Under the pieces are notes generated by a model, which ran no database searches, was not told the DNA's origin, and saw nothing but the letters and a program-made list of their open reading frames with translations. Both the position numbers and the translations under genes were made by a program. Below are positions 49,427-55,755 of a DNA stretch of 64,000 nt, in pieces (the stretch's first letter is position 1; each line of letters opens with the position of its first letter). This stretch comes from Halomonas ramblicola (GTDB taxonomy: Bacteria > Pseudomonadota > Gammaproteobacteria > Pseudomonadales > Halomonadaceae), in NCBI RefSeq assembly GCF_030409215.1, contig NZ_JAUFPL010000020.1, positions 1 through 64,000 of the forward strand, written 5' to 3'.

Positions 49427-49450
49427 AGGTTGGCGAACCGGCACTCTAGG
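49427..49450 (-). ncRNA. Candidate CI-type immunity RNA core (seqB)
   Basis: Transcribed leftwards it reads CCTAGAGTGCCGGTTCGCCA then ACC. The start pairs with ACTCTAGG and the GGTT-CGCC-AACC hairpin loop with TTGGCG of the flanking targets on either side. Ends of the RNA cannot be read from sequence; P4 CI RNA is about 69 nt. Part of the 311-bp gap 49357-49668. Confidence 0.6.
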
Positions 49451-49510
49451 AAACCGGCAGACCCGGAGGTCTCCCACGCACAGCCACCATAGACGCGATG
49501 GACAGGCATG

Positions 49511-49539
49511 AAAAAAGCGCCTGTTTCGCGGTGGGCGCT
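49511..49539 (-). terminator. Terminator within the early leader (timm-like)
   Basis: AGCGCC...GGCGCT stem followed by TTTTTT on the minus strand. It lies between the two complementary segments 49546-49574 and 49427-49450, where P4 has the terminator used in immunity. Confidence 0.7.
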
Positions 49540-49545
49540 GGTGCG

Positions 49546-49574
49546 CCTAGAGTTGATCGGGTCGCCAAACCCGG
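49546..49574 (-). promoter_or_regulatory. seqA-like target in the early leader
   Basis: Reads CCGGGTTTGGCGACCCGATC then AACTCTAGG: hairpin CGGGT/ACCCG with loop TTGGCG, plus ACTCTAGG. Same two elements as 49367-49407, complementary to 49427-49450. Begins about 20 nt after the presumed start of transcription. Confidence 0.65.
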
Positions 49575-49599
49575 CCACGGAATTTGCCGTGACGCTTGA

Positions 49600-49629
49600 A
49601 GCGTAGCCCCGCCCCAGCAGGGGCGTCAA
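49600..49629 (-). promoter_or_regulatory. Promoter of the leftward early operon
   Basis: Minus strand TTGACG (49629-49624), 18-bp spacer containing CCCCTGCTGGGG, then TACGCT (49605-49600). It faces the element replication genes and is back to back with brnT. Confidence 0.6.
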
Positions 49630-49668
49630 TGCCTGGCGGGAACTATTTTTTGTGTATACGGTAAATAG

Positions 49669-49953
49669 ATGGAGATCACCTTTGACCCGGAGAAGAGTGC
49701 CGCCAACATGGCCAGCCGCGGGCTGTCGTTCGAGCTGGCGGTTGACTTCGACTGGTCGTCGGCACTGGTCGTAGAAGACCGCCGTCAGGACTATGGAGAG
49801 GCCCGCTTCCAGGCGCTGGGCCTCATCGGTGATCGTCTGCACGTGCTGGTTTTCACGCCGCGTCCCGGCAGCGTGCGGGTTATCAGCCTTCGCAAGGCCA
49901 ACAAGCGGGAGGTGCGACGCTATGAGCAAGCGACGCGATCCGGAAATGATTGA
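49669..49953 (+). CDS. brnT: BrnT-type RelE-fold toxin
   Basis: 94 aa. MEITFDPEKSAANMASRGLS and SFELAVDFDWSSALVVEDRR are the family start; QDYGEARFQALGLIGDRLHV and VRVISLRKANKREVRRYEQA complete the BrnT fold, with the conserved R-H-like core. An mRNA-cleaving or ribosome-acting toxin, neutralised by BrnA. ATG 49669 is close to a GTATAC palindrome that may be the autoregulatory operator. Overlaps brnA by 32 nt. Confidence 0.88.
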   Translation: MEITFDPEKSAANMASRGLSFELAVDFDWSSALVVEDRRQDYGEARFQALGLIGDRLHVLVFTPRPGSVRVISLRKANKREVRRYEQATRSGND

Positions 49954-50233
49954 TGATGACACACCGGAATGGACGGACGAGGACTTCGAGCGTGCCAGGC
50001 CGGCCAGCGAGGTGCTCCCAGAACTCTTTGGGCATGAAGCCGCCGACGACATGCTGAAACCCAGGCGCGGCCGCCCCAAGGCAGAGCACCCGAAGGAACA
50101 CATTACCATCCGGCTGGACCAGGAGGTGGTCGAGGCCTTCCGTGACACTGGCCCCGGCTGGCAAACCCGGGTCAACCAGGCCCTGAAGCGCTTCCTCCAG
50201 GAGCACAGCCCCAGCGATCCCACCGGTAGGTAA
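49922..50233 (+). CDS. brnA: BrnA-type antitoxin
   Basis: 103 aa. N-terminal MSKRRDPEMIDDDTPEWTDE and DFERARPASEVLPELFG (toxin-binding part), then a ribbon-helix-helix DNA-binding domain: HITIRLDQEVVEAFRDTGPG and WQTRVNQALKRFLQE. BrnA usually represses brnTA through its own operator. Stabilises the element against loss. ATG 49922 lies within the brnT end. Confidence 0.9.
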   Translation: MSKRRDPEMIDDDTPEWTDEDFERARPASEVLPELFGHEAADDMLKPRRGRPKAEHPKEHITIRLDQEVVEAFRDTGPGWQTRVNQALKRFLQEHSPSDPTGR

Positions 50234-50294
50234 GCCAGGGGCGCCAGATCGTGGTGCCCCATGGCGGTGACTGTCGCAGTTTTCAGCGCCAGCA

Positions 50295-50594
50295 TCATGC
50301 TGACTTCCCCGTGGCCAGGCCCAGGCGCTTGGCTTCCAGCGCCGCCAGGGTCTCTGCGGCTTTCCTGCGGTCTTCCGGCGCCAGCCAGTAAACTTTGCAG
50401 TTATATGCCTGACCATGGCGATTGATCAGGCGTCGCCACTCACGACGCACATCAATTCGGTGTCGCTTCTTGAGATCGGAGACCACGGTGTTGAAGTGGC
50501 CGACTTCGAGTAGCCGAGACGCATACTGGCCAGTCGTGCTCTCTACCTCCAGCAGGTGGCGCAGGGCGCGTTCGAGTACGGTGGGACGTGACAT
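50295..50594 (-). CDS. Hypothetical HTH-like protein
   Basis: 99 aa. MSRPTVLERALRHLLEVEST followed by YASRLLEVGHFNTVVSDLKK and RHRIDVRREWRRLINRHGQA looks like a winged-helix fold of the kind found in phage replication or regulatory proteins. GAGGAG lies 9 nt before ATG 50594. Convergent with brnA and directly downstream of the AlpA-type gene. Confidence 0.6.
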   Translation of the reverse strand: MSRPTVLERALRHLLEVESTTGQYASRLLEVGHFNTVVSDLKKRHRIDVRREWRRLINRHGQAYNCKVYWLAPEDRRKAAETLAALEAKRLGLATGKSA

Positions 50595-50607
50595 GGCGGC
50601 GATCTCC

Positions 50608-50958
50608 TCAGCGGTCTGCGAGCTCTTTGGCCATTGCGGCCGCGGTGGAGGGAAAGGCCTCGGCGGCCTCGAGCCAGGCCAGGATGTCGCTGTAGCGGTA
50701 GTAAACTTGCCGGCCTCGCTTGATGAACATAGGCGCCGGGCGCCCCAGCAGGGTGCCGGTGCGGCGCGCGTCACGACCGGTACGCGGCGAGCAGGGGATC
50801 AGGAAGGGGAAAACCTGGCGCTCGGAGAGTTCGATCAGGTGTGCCGCCAGGCCCGCGCGCTCGGCCTCCAGGATCTCGGCGAGGATGCGCCCACGCTCGG
50901 TTCGATAGGCGTCAGGGCTGGTGGCGGGGGTGTCGTGGGCGGGCTTGGTGCTGGTCAT
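50608..50958 (-). CDS. AlpA/excisionase-type HTH protein
   Basis: 116 aa. N-terminal polar segment, then a domain ending LGRPAPMFIKRGRQVYYRYS followed by DILAWLEAAEA, the pattern of MerR-like HTH_17/AlpA DNA-binding proteins. In P4-like elements AlpA/Vis controls int expression and excision, which fits the place between the integrase side and the operon. AGGAGG 8 nt before ATG 50958. Confidence 0.7.
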   Translation of the reverse strand: MTSTKPAHDTPATSPDAYRTERGRILAEILEAERAGLAAHLIELSERQVFPFLIPCSPRTGRDARRTGTLLGRPAPMFIKRGRQVYYRYSDILAWLEAAEAFPSTAAAMAKELADR

Positions 50959-51021
50959 CCTTCGGCCTCCTGATGCGTCGTTGACGTTCAACAGGAGGAT
51001 GGAGGGTGAAAGCTGGAAAAT

Positions 51022-51057
51022 CGTGGTAATGACCAATAGGAGTTGGTCATTACCACG
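51022..51057. terminator. 15-bp perfect inverted repeat after the orphan gene
   Basis: CGTGGTAATGACCAA, loop TAGGAG, TTGGTCATTACCACG. It begins 6 nt after the stop of the 51063 gene and is followed on the minus strand by ATTTTCC, so an intrinsic terminator is the simple reading; the sequence would also serve as an operator for the AlpA-type gene. Confidence 0.6.
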
Positions 51058-51062
51058 CTCAA

Positions 51063-51755
51063 TTACCGGCTGCGGTGGGCGTCGTCTATTTTGTTGAGCC
51101 CTTGCCCAATCACTTTACGAAGACTCTGCGTGCTCATCCCACGTATACCTTTGAGGGGGCGAGGAGCCTTAGACTCACCATGGTCCGCACCATCTTCATC
51201 TGTACCAGTCAGGTATCGGGCGAGCCGCAGTGCATTGGGGGCTTCACCGTTGTGGGCGCCCTGGCCAATACGATCGGCAAGCGCTTCCGCCAAGGCACCG
51301 ATGACACGGTACAAACTTTCTTCTTTGCGAGGACTTAATGATTGCATAGCCTCGGCATTCGGGAGGGAGGTTCCGGCATCCATCAAATTAGGAGGCGCCC
51401 CCGTCTTGAGTTCAGTTGGCATGTCGTGCTCATGGATGCCCATTCTTTTAAGCCATGCCACCAGCTCTGACTTACGGATTCTGAAGTCAGCCGCCTGGCG
51501 AAATAACTCAAGGTCGAACCCCTTTGGTCGACCTGGTCGGCTAGCCAACGAATCCCACTCTTGCTTCAGGTCGCTACCGAACTCACCAGCCCGAATTGCT
51601 TTGAACAGCAGGCCTGACCAAGTTGATACGTCTCTAAGCTGGCTTAAGCTTCTGTACGTATCCTCTTCGAGTGAGTTCGGGTTGATGTCTGTTAGGAGCC
51701 GGGCTGCCTGCCCAACATCCAAACTATCTATGATGTGCCATGGTGATATGGCCAT
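51063..51755 (-). CDS. Orphan protein, candidate cargo gene
   Basis: 230 aa. MAISPWHIIDSLDVGQAARL, then helical segments (RSLSQLRDVSTWSGLLFKAI; LFRQAADFRIRKSELVAWLK, which is HTH-like) and a C-terminal MSTQSLRKVIGQGLNKIDDA. No family recognised. Coding sequence is visibly less GC-rich than the rest of the element. The start region carries a hairpin (51759-51776) over its ribosome binding site. Lies in the integrase-side slot where P4-like satellites keep accessory or anti-phage genes. Confidence 0.6.
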   Translation of the reverse strand: MAISPWHIIDSLDVGQAARLLTDINPNSLEEDTYRSLSQLRDVSTWSGLLFKAIRAGEFGSDLKQEWDSLASRPGRPKGFDLELFRQAADFRIRKSELVAWLKRMGIHEHDMPTELKTGAPPNLMDAGTSLPNAEAMQSLSPRKEESLYRVIGALAEALADRIGQGAHNGEAPNALRLARYLTGTDEDGADHGESKAPRPLKGIRGMSTQSLRKVIGQGLNKIDDAHRSR

Positions 51756-51758
51756 ACC

Positions 51759-51776
51759 TCACACTCCCCAGTGTGA
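51759..51776. promoter_or_regulatory. Perfect inverted repeat over the 51063 gene start
   Basis: TCACACT-CCCC-AGTGTGA, 4 bp before the ATG of the minus-strand gene. In the mRNA the GGGG of the loop and the following AG are the only Shine-Dalgarno candidate, so the hairpin may control translation; a repressor operator is the alternative. Confidence 0.5.
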
Positions 51777-51961
51777 TCCCCAGGAAGGAGCGCTGGCGGG
51801 GCGGTGGGGTGCCGCCGTTCGGCCCGTCGGCCTAGCCAGCTGCTGACAGCATGCCCCAAGCTGACATGGTTGCCAAGGCAGTGGCCAACTCCCACACGCC
51901 ACGCAGCAGATCGGCTCGTGGGAGGCTACCTTGTCCCTGAACAAGGAAGGGAGGGAGTCTC

Positions 51962-52471
51962 ATGCCACTGTTCACGGTGATGGGTGTTGGGAAGACAACA
52001 GGCCGGAAGCGAACCCGGTACTACCAGGCCCTGGATGCCAATATGGCGCGCGCCATGGCGGAGAAAGGCGGTACCGAAGTGCTGGAGATCGACGCCGAGC
52101 CCCTCGCCGTGGCCCCAGCCAGCCTGGTCGACACCGCCCACGCGATGAGGGCGTGTATCGGTGACTCCCCCACTCACCTGGATTGCCTCCTGGCGATCAT
52201 GGAGCGCGCTATCGATCGAGGGCTACCGATGCTGATCACCATGGGCACCGCCTGGGACGACGACATGGAGGAAGTGCCGTGGCGTGCGACCCTCTACCCC
52301 AAGAGACTGCTCAATAGCGCCCAAGGCATACGCATCGCCGGCGAGGTACAGCCGCTCGTCCGCTACCTGATCACCGGCGACCAGCAGCGCCCTGGTCAGC
52401 GCCAGCTACTCCTCGAACGCATAGAGCACGCCGAACCAGCGCCGGCGCCAGACCGGTGCCATCGATCTTGA
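51962..52471 (+). CDS. Orphan protein, candidate cargo gene
   Basis: 169 aa. MPLFTVMGVGKTTGRKRTRY contains a VGKTTG string that looks like a short P-loop but lacks the preceding Gly spacing. Then alpha/beta pattern (GGTEVLEIDAEPLAVAPASL; ERAIDRGLPMLITMGTAWDD). GGGAGGGAG precedes ATG 51962. Divergent from the 51063 gene with 206 bp between them. No family recognised. Candidate cargo or defence gene by position. Confidence 0.6.
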   Translation: MPLFTVMGVGKTTGRKRTRYYQALDANMARAMAEKGGTEVLEIDAEPLAVAPASLVDTAHAMRACIGDSPTHLDCLLAIMERAIDRGLPMLITMGTAWDDDMEEVPWRATLYPKRLLNSAQGIRIAGEVQPLVRYLITGDQQRPGQRQLLLERIEHAEPAPAPDRCHRS

Positions 52472-52510
52472 TCAGGCCATCGCCGATATGAAGGGCGGAG
52501 CCGCGGCCAT

Positions 52511-52620
52511 GTACCCAGTAGTACCCACTATATAGAGAAAGAAATATATATAGTGGGTACGCTTCAACCGCTCAACCATGCGCCTTTCCGACCGTTGTAC
52601 CCGTTGTACCCACTGTACCC
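52511..52620. repeat. GTACCC iterons and AT-rich palindrome, right cluster
   Basis: GTACCC at 52511 and 52521; a 14-bp inverted repeat GTACCCACTATATA (52521-52534) / TATATAGTGGGTAC (52547-52560) with an AT-rich middle; then three 9-bp phased GTACCC at 52597, 52606 and 52615. The same motif in direct orientation is at 35196-35298. Candidate replication origin. Confidence 0.6.
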
Positions 52621-52653
52621 ACTCAAAACAGCGGCGCGCTTCTCTTTTCCTGC

Positions 52654-54078
52654 TCAGGTGGCGGCCGCCGGCGGCGCCTCGTCCTGGTCGTCGGCGGACT
52701 CGGCGCGGCCCAGGAGCGCCTGGTAGTCCCGGCCGAACCGGTTCACGAACTCCCGCTTGTGGTCGGGCGCCAGGTGACCGTAGTGCTCGATGGTGGTCTG
52801 GATGTCGGCATGGCCCATCAACCGACTAACGGCCAGCAGGTCGGCACCCTTCATGATCAGCTGGCTGGCGAAGTTGTGACGCAGGGTGTAGAGCTCGAGG
52901 TCGGCGGACAATGCCTGGGGGATGCGCCCCTTCTTGGCGAGACGAGCGGTGTGATCCTTGATGCGCCGCCATGGCTTCCCGATCGCCGTGGACGAGTACC
53001 GCCCAGCGGTGACCGTATTGGTAAAGACATACCCCGTCGCTGGATCGCCCAGTTGTCCGTGCCACGCCTTCAAGACGGCCACGGCCTCCGGCGAGAGCGG
53101 GAAGGTCTGCGGCTCGGGTCGTGTGTGCGCGGTCTTCTCGATGACCTTGCGAATGGTGCCGAAGGTCAGGTTGACGTGCTCCCAGCGCAGGCCGTGGAGG
53201 TCGCCCGGCCGGAAGCCGGTATAGAACATCAGCGAGATCAGCGGTACTGCATAGTCGACGTAGGGCACCTGGTCGAGGTCCGGCAGCCAGGGTTTGCCGT
53301 GGTAGCGGCTGCGTCGACGCTCGGCGCGCTTCTGCTCCTGGTAAGCCTCGAGGCCGGCGAACAGCGCCACTACCTCCTGGTCCTCCAGGTACCGCCGGGC
53401 ACTGGTCGCCTCGGCCAACTCCTCTTCAGTGAGTGCCGGCCGCTCCAGCTTCACCCCCTTCAGCGGGTTCTCCGGGATCGCGCCCCGCTCCACCGCGACG
53501 TTCAGCATGGTGTTCAGCGCCCCATAGGAGCGCTTCAGGGAGCTGAAGGCCAGGCCGCGCCCTTCCATGTCGGCCTGCCAGCGATCCACATCGGTCCGGG
53601 TAAGCGAGCTCATCGGCTTGGCAAGCCAGGCGGCAAAGTCGCGGCGAATCCTGGCCAGGGTCTCCGCGCCTTTCTTGCGGCGGCCCTGGTAGACCGTGTA
53701 GGGGCCCTCGAGGTAGGCCGCCAGCGTCTGCGCTTCCCGGTGCTTCGCTTCGTCTCGGGCTACCTGCCGCGCGCTGAGCGGGTCCCCGCCCTGGTAGATT
53801 TCTGCCAGCTTCTCGTGCGCCAGCTTGCGGGCCTGATCCGCCGTCATGGCCGGATACCGCCCCAGGGTGATGGCTCGCTCCTTCCCTGCGGTGTTCCGGT
53901 AGAGGATCCGCCAGCTGGTCACCGATCGCTTACGCACCATGTGGAAACCGCCCAACTGGGTATCCCACATGCGATCCAGGGGGTCGGCGGTCTGGTGGAA
54001 ATCCGCGGCCGCCCTGGCCGTGATCTTGACCTTGCGACGGGCACCGTTGCGAGACTGCTGGGAGGGGTCGGAAACCAT
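52654..54078 (-). CDS. int: Tyrosine-type site-specific integrase
   Basis: 474 aa, P4-like integrase size. N-terminal arm-binding and core-binding domains (TLGRYPAMTADQARKLAHEK is the DUF4102-type start), then the catalytic domain: Arg in TGFRPGDLHGLRW (about 290), the second Arg in LYTLRHNFASQL (about 400, Tyr at the usual His), His in LMGHADIQTT (about 423) and nucleophile Tyr in EHYGHL (about 433). ATG 54078 has GAGG 5 nt upstream; GTG 54084 is possible. Inserts the element into tRNA-Pro. Confidence 0.95.
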   Translation of the reverse strand: MVSDPSQQSRNGARRKVKITARAAADFHQTADPLDRMWDTQLGGFHMVRKRSVTSWRILYRNTAGKERAITLGRYPAMTADQARKLAHEKLAEIYQGGDPLSARQVARDEAKHREAQTLAAYLEGPYTVYQGRRKKGAETLARIRRDFAAWLAKPMSSLTRTDVDRWQADMEGRGLAFSSLKRSYGALNTMLNVAVERGAIPENPLKGVKLERPALTEEELAEATSARRYLEDQEVVALFAGLEAYQEQKRAERRRSRYHGKPWLPDLDQVPYVDYAVPLISLMFYTGFRPGDLHGLRWEHVNLTFGTIRKVIEKTAHTRPEPQTFPLSPEAVAVLKAWHGQLGDPATGYVFTNTVTAGRYSSTAIGKPWRRIKDHTARLAKKGRIPQALSADLELYTLRHNFASQLIMKGADLLAVSRLMGHADIQTTIEHYGHLAPDHKREFVNRFGRDYQALLGRAESADDQDEAPPAAAT

Positions 54079-54091
54079 GGTCACCTCGGCG

Positions 54092-54110
54092 GGTCAGCAT
54101 ATGGTCAGCA
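54092..54110 (+). promoter_or_regulatory. Candidate integrase arm-type sites, right end
   Basis: GGTCAGCA at 54092-54099 and 54103-54110, 11-bp period, same orientation and flanks as the left-end pair. Lies between int and attR; 54111-54240 has nothing else I recognise. Confidence 0.65.
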
Positions 54111-54240
54111 AACTGCATGATAAACCAACGTCAACGGCGGTTGCTCGCCGCCGCCCAGATCACTCGCAAGCGATTGAATTAAAGGACATTCGCCGTCGTA
54201 GCTTGTCGTTCGTTGTCGCCTGATATACGGGTCCAAAAAT

Positions 54241-54296
54241 CCTTCGGGAGGCAGAGGTCGTAGGTTCGAATCCTGCTACTCCGACCAGAATTCCGA
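54241..54296 (+). repeat. attR: right copy of the attachment repeat
   Basis: Identical over 56 bp to 34985-35040; represents the displaced 3' half of the tRNA gene. Confidence 0.95.
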
Positions 54297-54298
54297 AG

Positions 54299-54338
54299 AA
54301 AAACCGCCGCTTAGGGTATCGCCCCAGCGGCGGTTTTT
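54299..54338 (+). terminator. Second copy of the tRNA-Pro terminator
   Basis: AAAAACCGCCGCT / AGCGGCGGTTTTT, as at 35043-35082 but with three base changes in the surroundings and loop. Presumably the original chromosomal terminator. Confidence 0.85.
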
Positions 54339-54423
54339 CGTTGTGCCCTTGATGCGCCCCTCCCTCAGCGAGCCGCTGGCCCCGCCGGCTGGCCGGGCTC
54401 GCGGGCCGAAGGTCCGCCGCTAC

Positions 54424-54663
54424 TCAGTCGACACCCTCGTCGTCGCCCAGCCGCCGCGCCATCGCCTTGCGCGCCTTGTTGCGCCGATACAGCCGCACCA
54501 GGGCGATCCACAGCGCCGCCACCACCATGGCCGCCAGGGTCCAGCCCTGCCAGGGCCGGGCGGCATCGCCCATCAGCGTCTCCAGGGTGATGATCAGGAT
54601 GAAACCCAGCGCCTGACTGGCGATGGCCAGGGCACGCAGGGTATCGAAGGCTGGCTTGGCCAT
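54424..54663 (-). CDS. Small two-helix membrane protein
   Basis: 79 aa. MAKPAFDTLRALAIASQALG begins the first helix, a second helix is around WTLAAMVVAALWIALVRLYR, followed by a basic and then acidic tail. GGGAG precedes ATG 54663. Not recognised. First chromosomal gene to the right of the element. Confidence 0.6.
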   Translation of the reverse strand: MAKPAFDTLRALAIASQALGFILIITLETLMGDAARPWQGWTLAAMVVAALWIALVRLYRRNKARKAMARRLGDDEGVD

Positions 54664-54813
54664 GGAGGCTCCCGTCGAGGGGTGGCTTGGGATGACAGCC
54701 CCGCCTGCCGGCAGTAGGCTTGGCAGGATCAAGGGGTTAGGGCACGCACGGCCCCACAGTGTACCCGCTCGCGTGCCGGACGCCGACCCCGACCGCCAAG
54801 GAGTCATCCCCAC

Positions 54814-55614
54814 ATGGACGCCATCGCCCTAGGCCCCGTGCTGATCTCGCTGCCCCGCCTCTACGCCCTGGCGGCCGCCCTGCTGCTGCTGGCGGCCAGC
54901 ACCTGGCTGCTCCGCCTGCCGCGCCGGGAGCACGCCCGCTGGTTCAACGGCCTGCTGCTGGCCTGGCTGCTGGGCGCCCGCCTGGGCCATGTGGCGCTGA
55001 ACCTGGACGCCTATGCGGCCGCCCCGCTGGATATCCTCAAGCTGTGGCAGCCGGGCTACCACGGCCTTTGGGGGCTGCTGGCGGCGCTCGGCTGGAGCGC
55101 CTGGGCGTTGCGTGCCCGGCTGTGGCGGCTGCTCGGCGCCATGGCCCTGACCCTGGCGGCCTCGGGCCTGTGGCTGGCGGTGGTGACCCTGCAGCCCTTC
55201 GGCGCCGGCCTGCCCTTGGACGAGCTCCCCGACCTGACGCTGGAGAACCTGGACGGCGAGACGGTCGACCTGCGCGAGCTGCGCGGCGAGCGCGTGGTGC
55301 TCAACCTCTGGGCCACCTGGTGCCCGCCCTGCCTGCGCGAGATGCCGCTGCTGGCCGAGGCCGACGAGCGCGAGGGCGTCACCGTGGTGGTGGCCAACCA
55401 GGGCGAGGAACTGCTGCAGGTGATCCGCTACCTGGACGACCAGGGGCTCGAGTTCCGCTACCCGCTGCTCGACCCGCGCCAGGAGTTGATGGTGCTGACC
55501 GAATCGCCGGGGCTCCCCACCACCCTGCTGTTCGACGCCGAGGGCCAGGCCCTCGAGCGTCACGTGGGCGAACTGACCCGCGCCCAGCTCGACGCCTGGC
55601 TGGGCGACGACTGA
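54814..55614 (+). CDS. Membrane protein with Lgt-like N-terminus and TlpA-type thioredoxin domain
   Basis: 266 aa. Three to four N-terminal helices to about residue 125 with GARLGHVALNLDAY and a G-Y-H-G-L string that recall the first half of prolipoprotein diacylglyceryl transferase. The periplasmic C-terminal part (135-266) is a TlpA/ResA-like thioredoxin with WCPPC at 169-173 and the cis-Pro region SPGLPTT. Likely a thiol reductase for cytochrome c maturation or envelope repair. AAGGAG precedes ATG 54814. Confidence 0.82.
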   Translation: MDAIALGPVLISLPRLYALAAALLLLAASTWLLRLPRREHARWFNGLLLAWLLGARLGHVALNLDAYAAAPLDILKLWQPGYHGLWGLLAALGWSAWALRARLWRLLGAMALTLAASGLWLAVVTLQPFGAGLPLDELPDLTLENLDGETVDLRELRGERVVLNLWATWCPPCLREMPLLAEADEREGVTVVVANQGEELLQVIRYLDDQGLEFRYPLLDPRQELMVLTESPGLPTTLLFDAEGQALERHVGELTRAQLDAWLGDD

Positions 55615-55653
55615 GCCGACTCCCTTATCACAGCCGCACCGGCGCCGCTACGC

Positions 55654-55682
55654 TTAAGCCGCGCCGACCTTTGCTGTAAGAT
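55654..55682 (+). promoter_or_regulatory. Candidate promoter of rapA
   Basis: TTAAGC, 17-bp spacer, TAAGAT (55677-55682), 74 bp before the rapA start. Confidence 0.45.
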
Positions 55683-55755
55683 ACCGCGCCCTTGTCGTGC
55701 CGCCCCCGGCGAAGCGGCACCTCGGCGCACAGTCAGACAGCATCCTCGAGGCATC

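Larger units (their letters stand above)
34985..54296. mobile_element. Integrated P4-like satellite/genomic island in tRNA-Pro
   Basis: About 19.3 kb bounded by 56-bp perfect direct repeats of the tRNA 3' half. It holds a tyrosine integrase beside the right end, candidate arm sites at both ends, a P4-type primase and DUF927 ATPase, iteron clusters, an RNA-immunity-like leader, a HTH (AlpA-type) gene, a small-terminase-like gene and a tape-measure gene. No capsid, portal, large terminase, tail sheath or lysis genes. Base composition resembles the host except for the 51-kb segment. Best read as a phage satellite; a deleted prophage is the alternative. Confidence 0.85.

Noticed and set aside
51022..51057. 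Insertion-sequence end (terminal inverted repeat)
   Set aside because: The two arms are only 6 bp apart and no transposase or target duplication is associated; a terminator explains it better.
51962..52471. P-loop NTPase call for the 169-aa orphan
   Set aside because: VGKTTG lacks the upstream Gly of GxxxxGK(S/T) at the right spacing, and no Walker B is seen.
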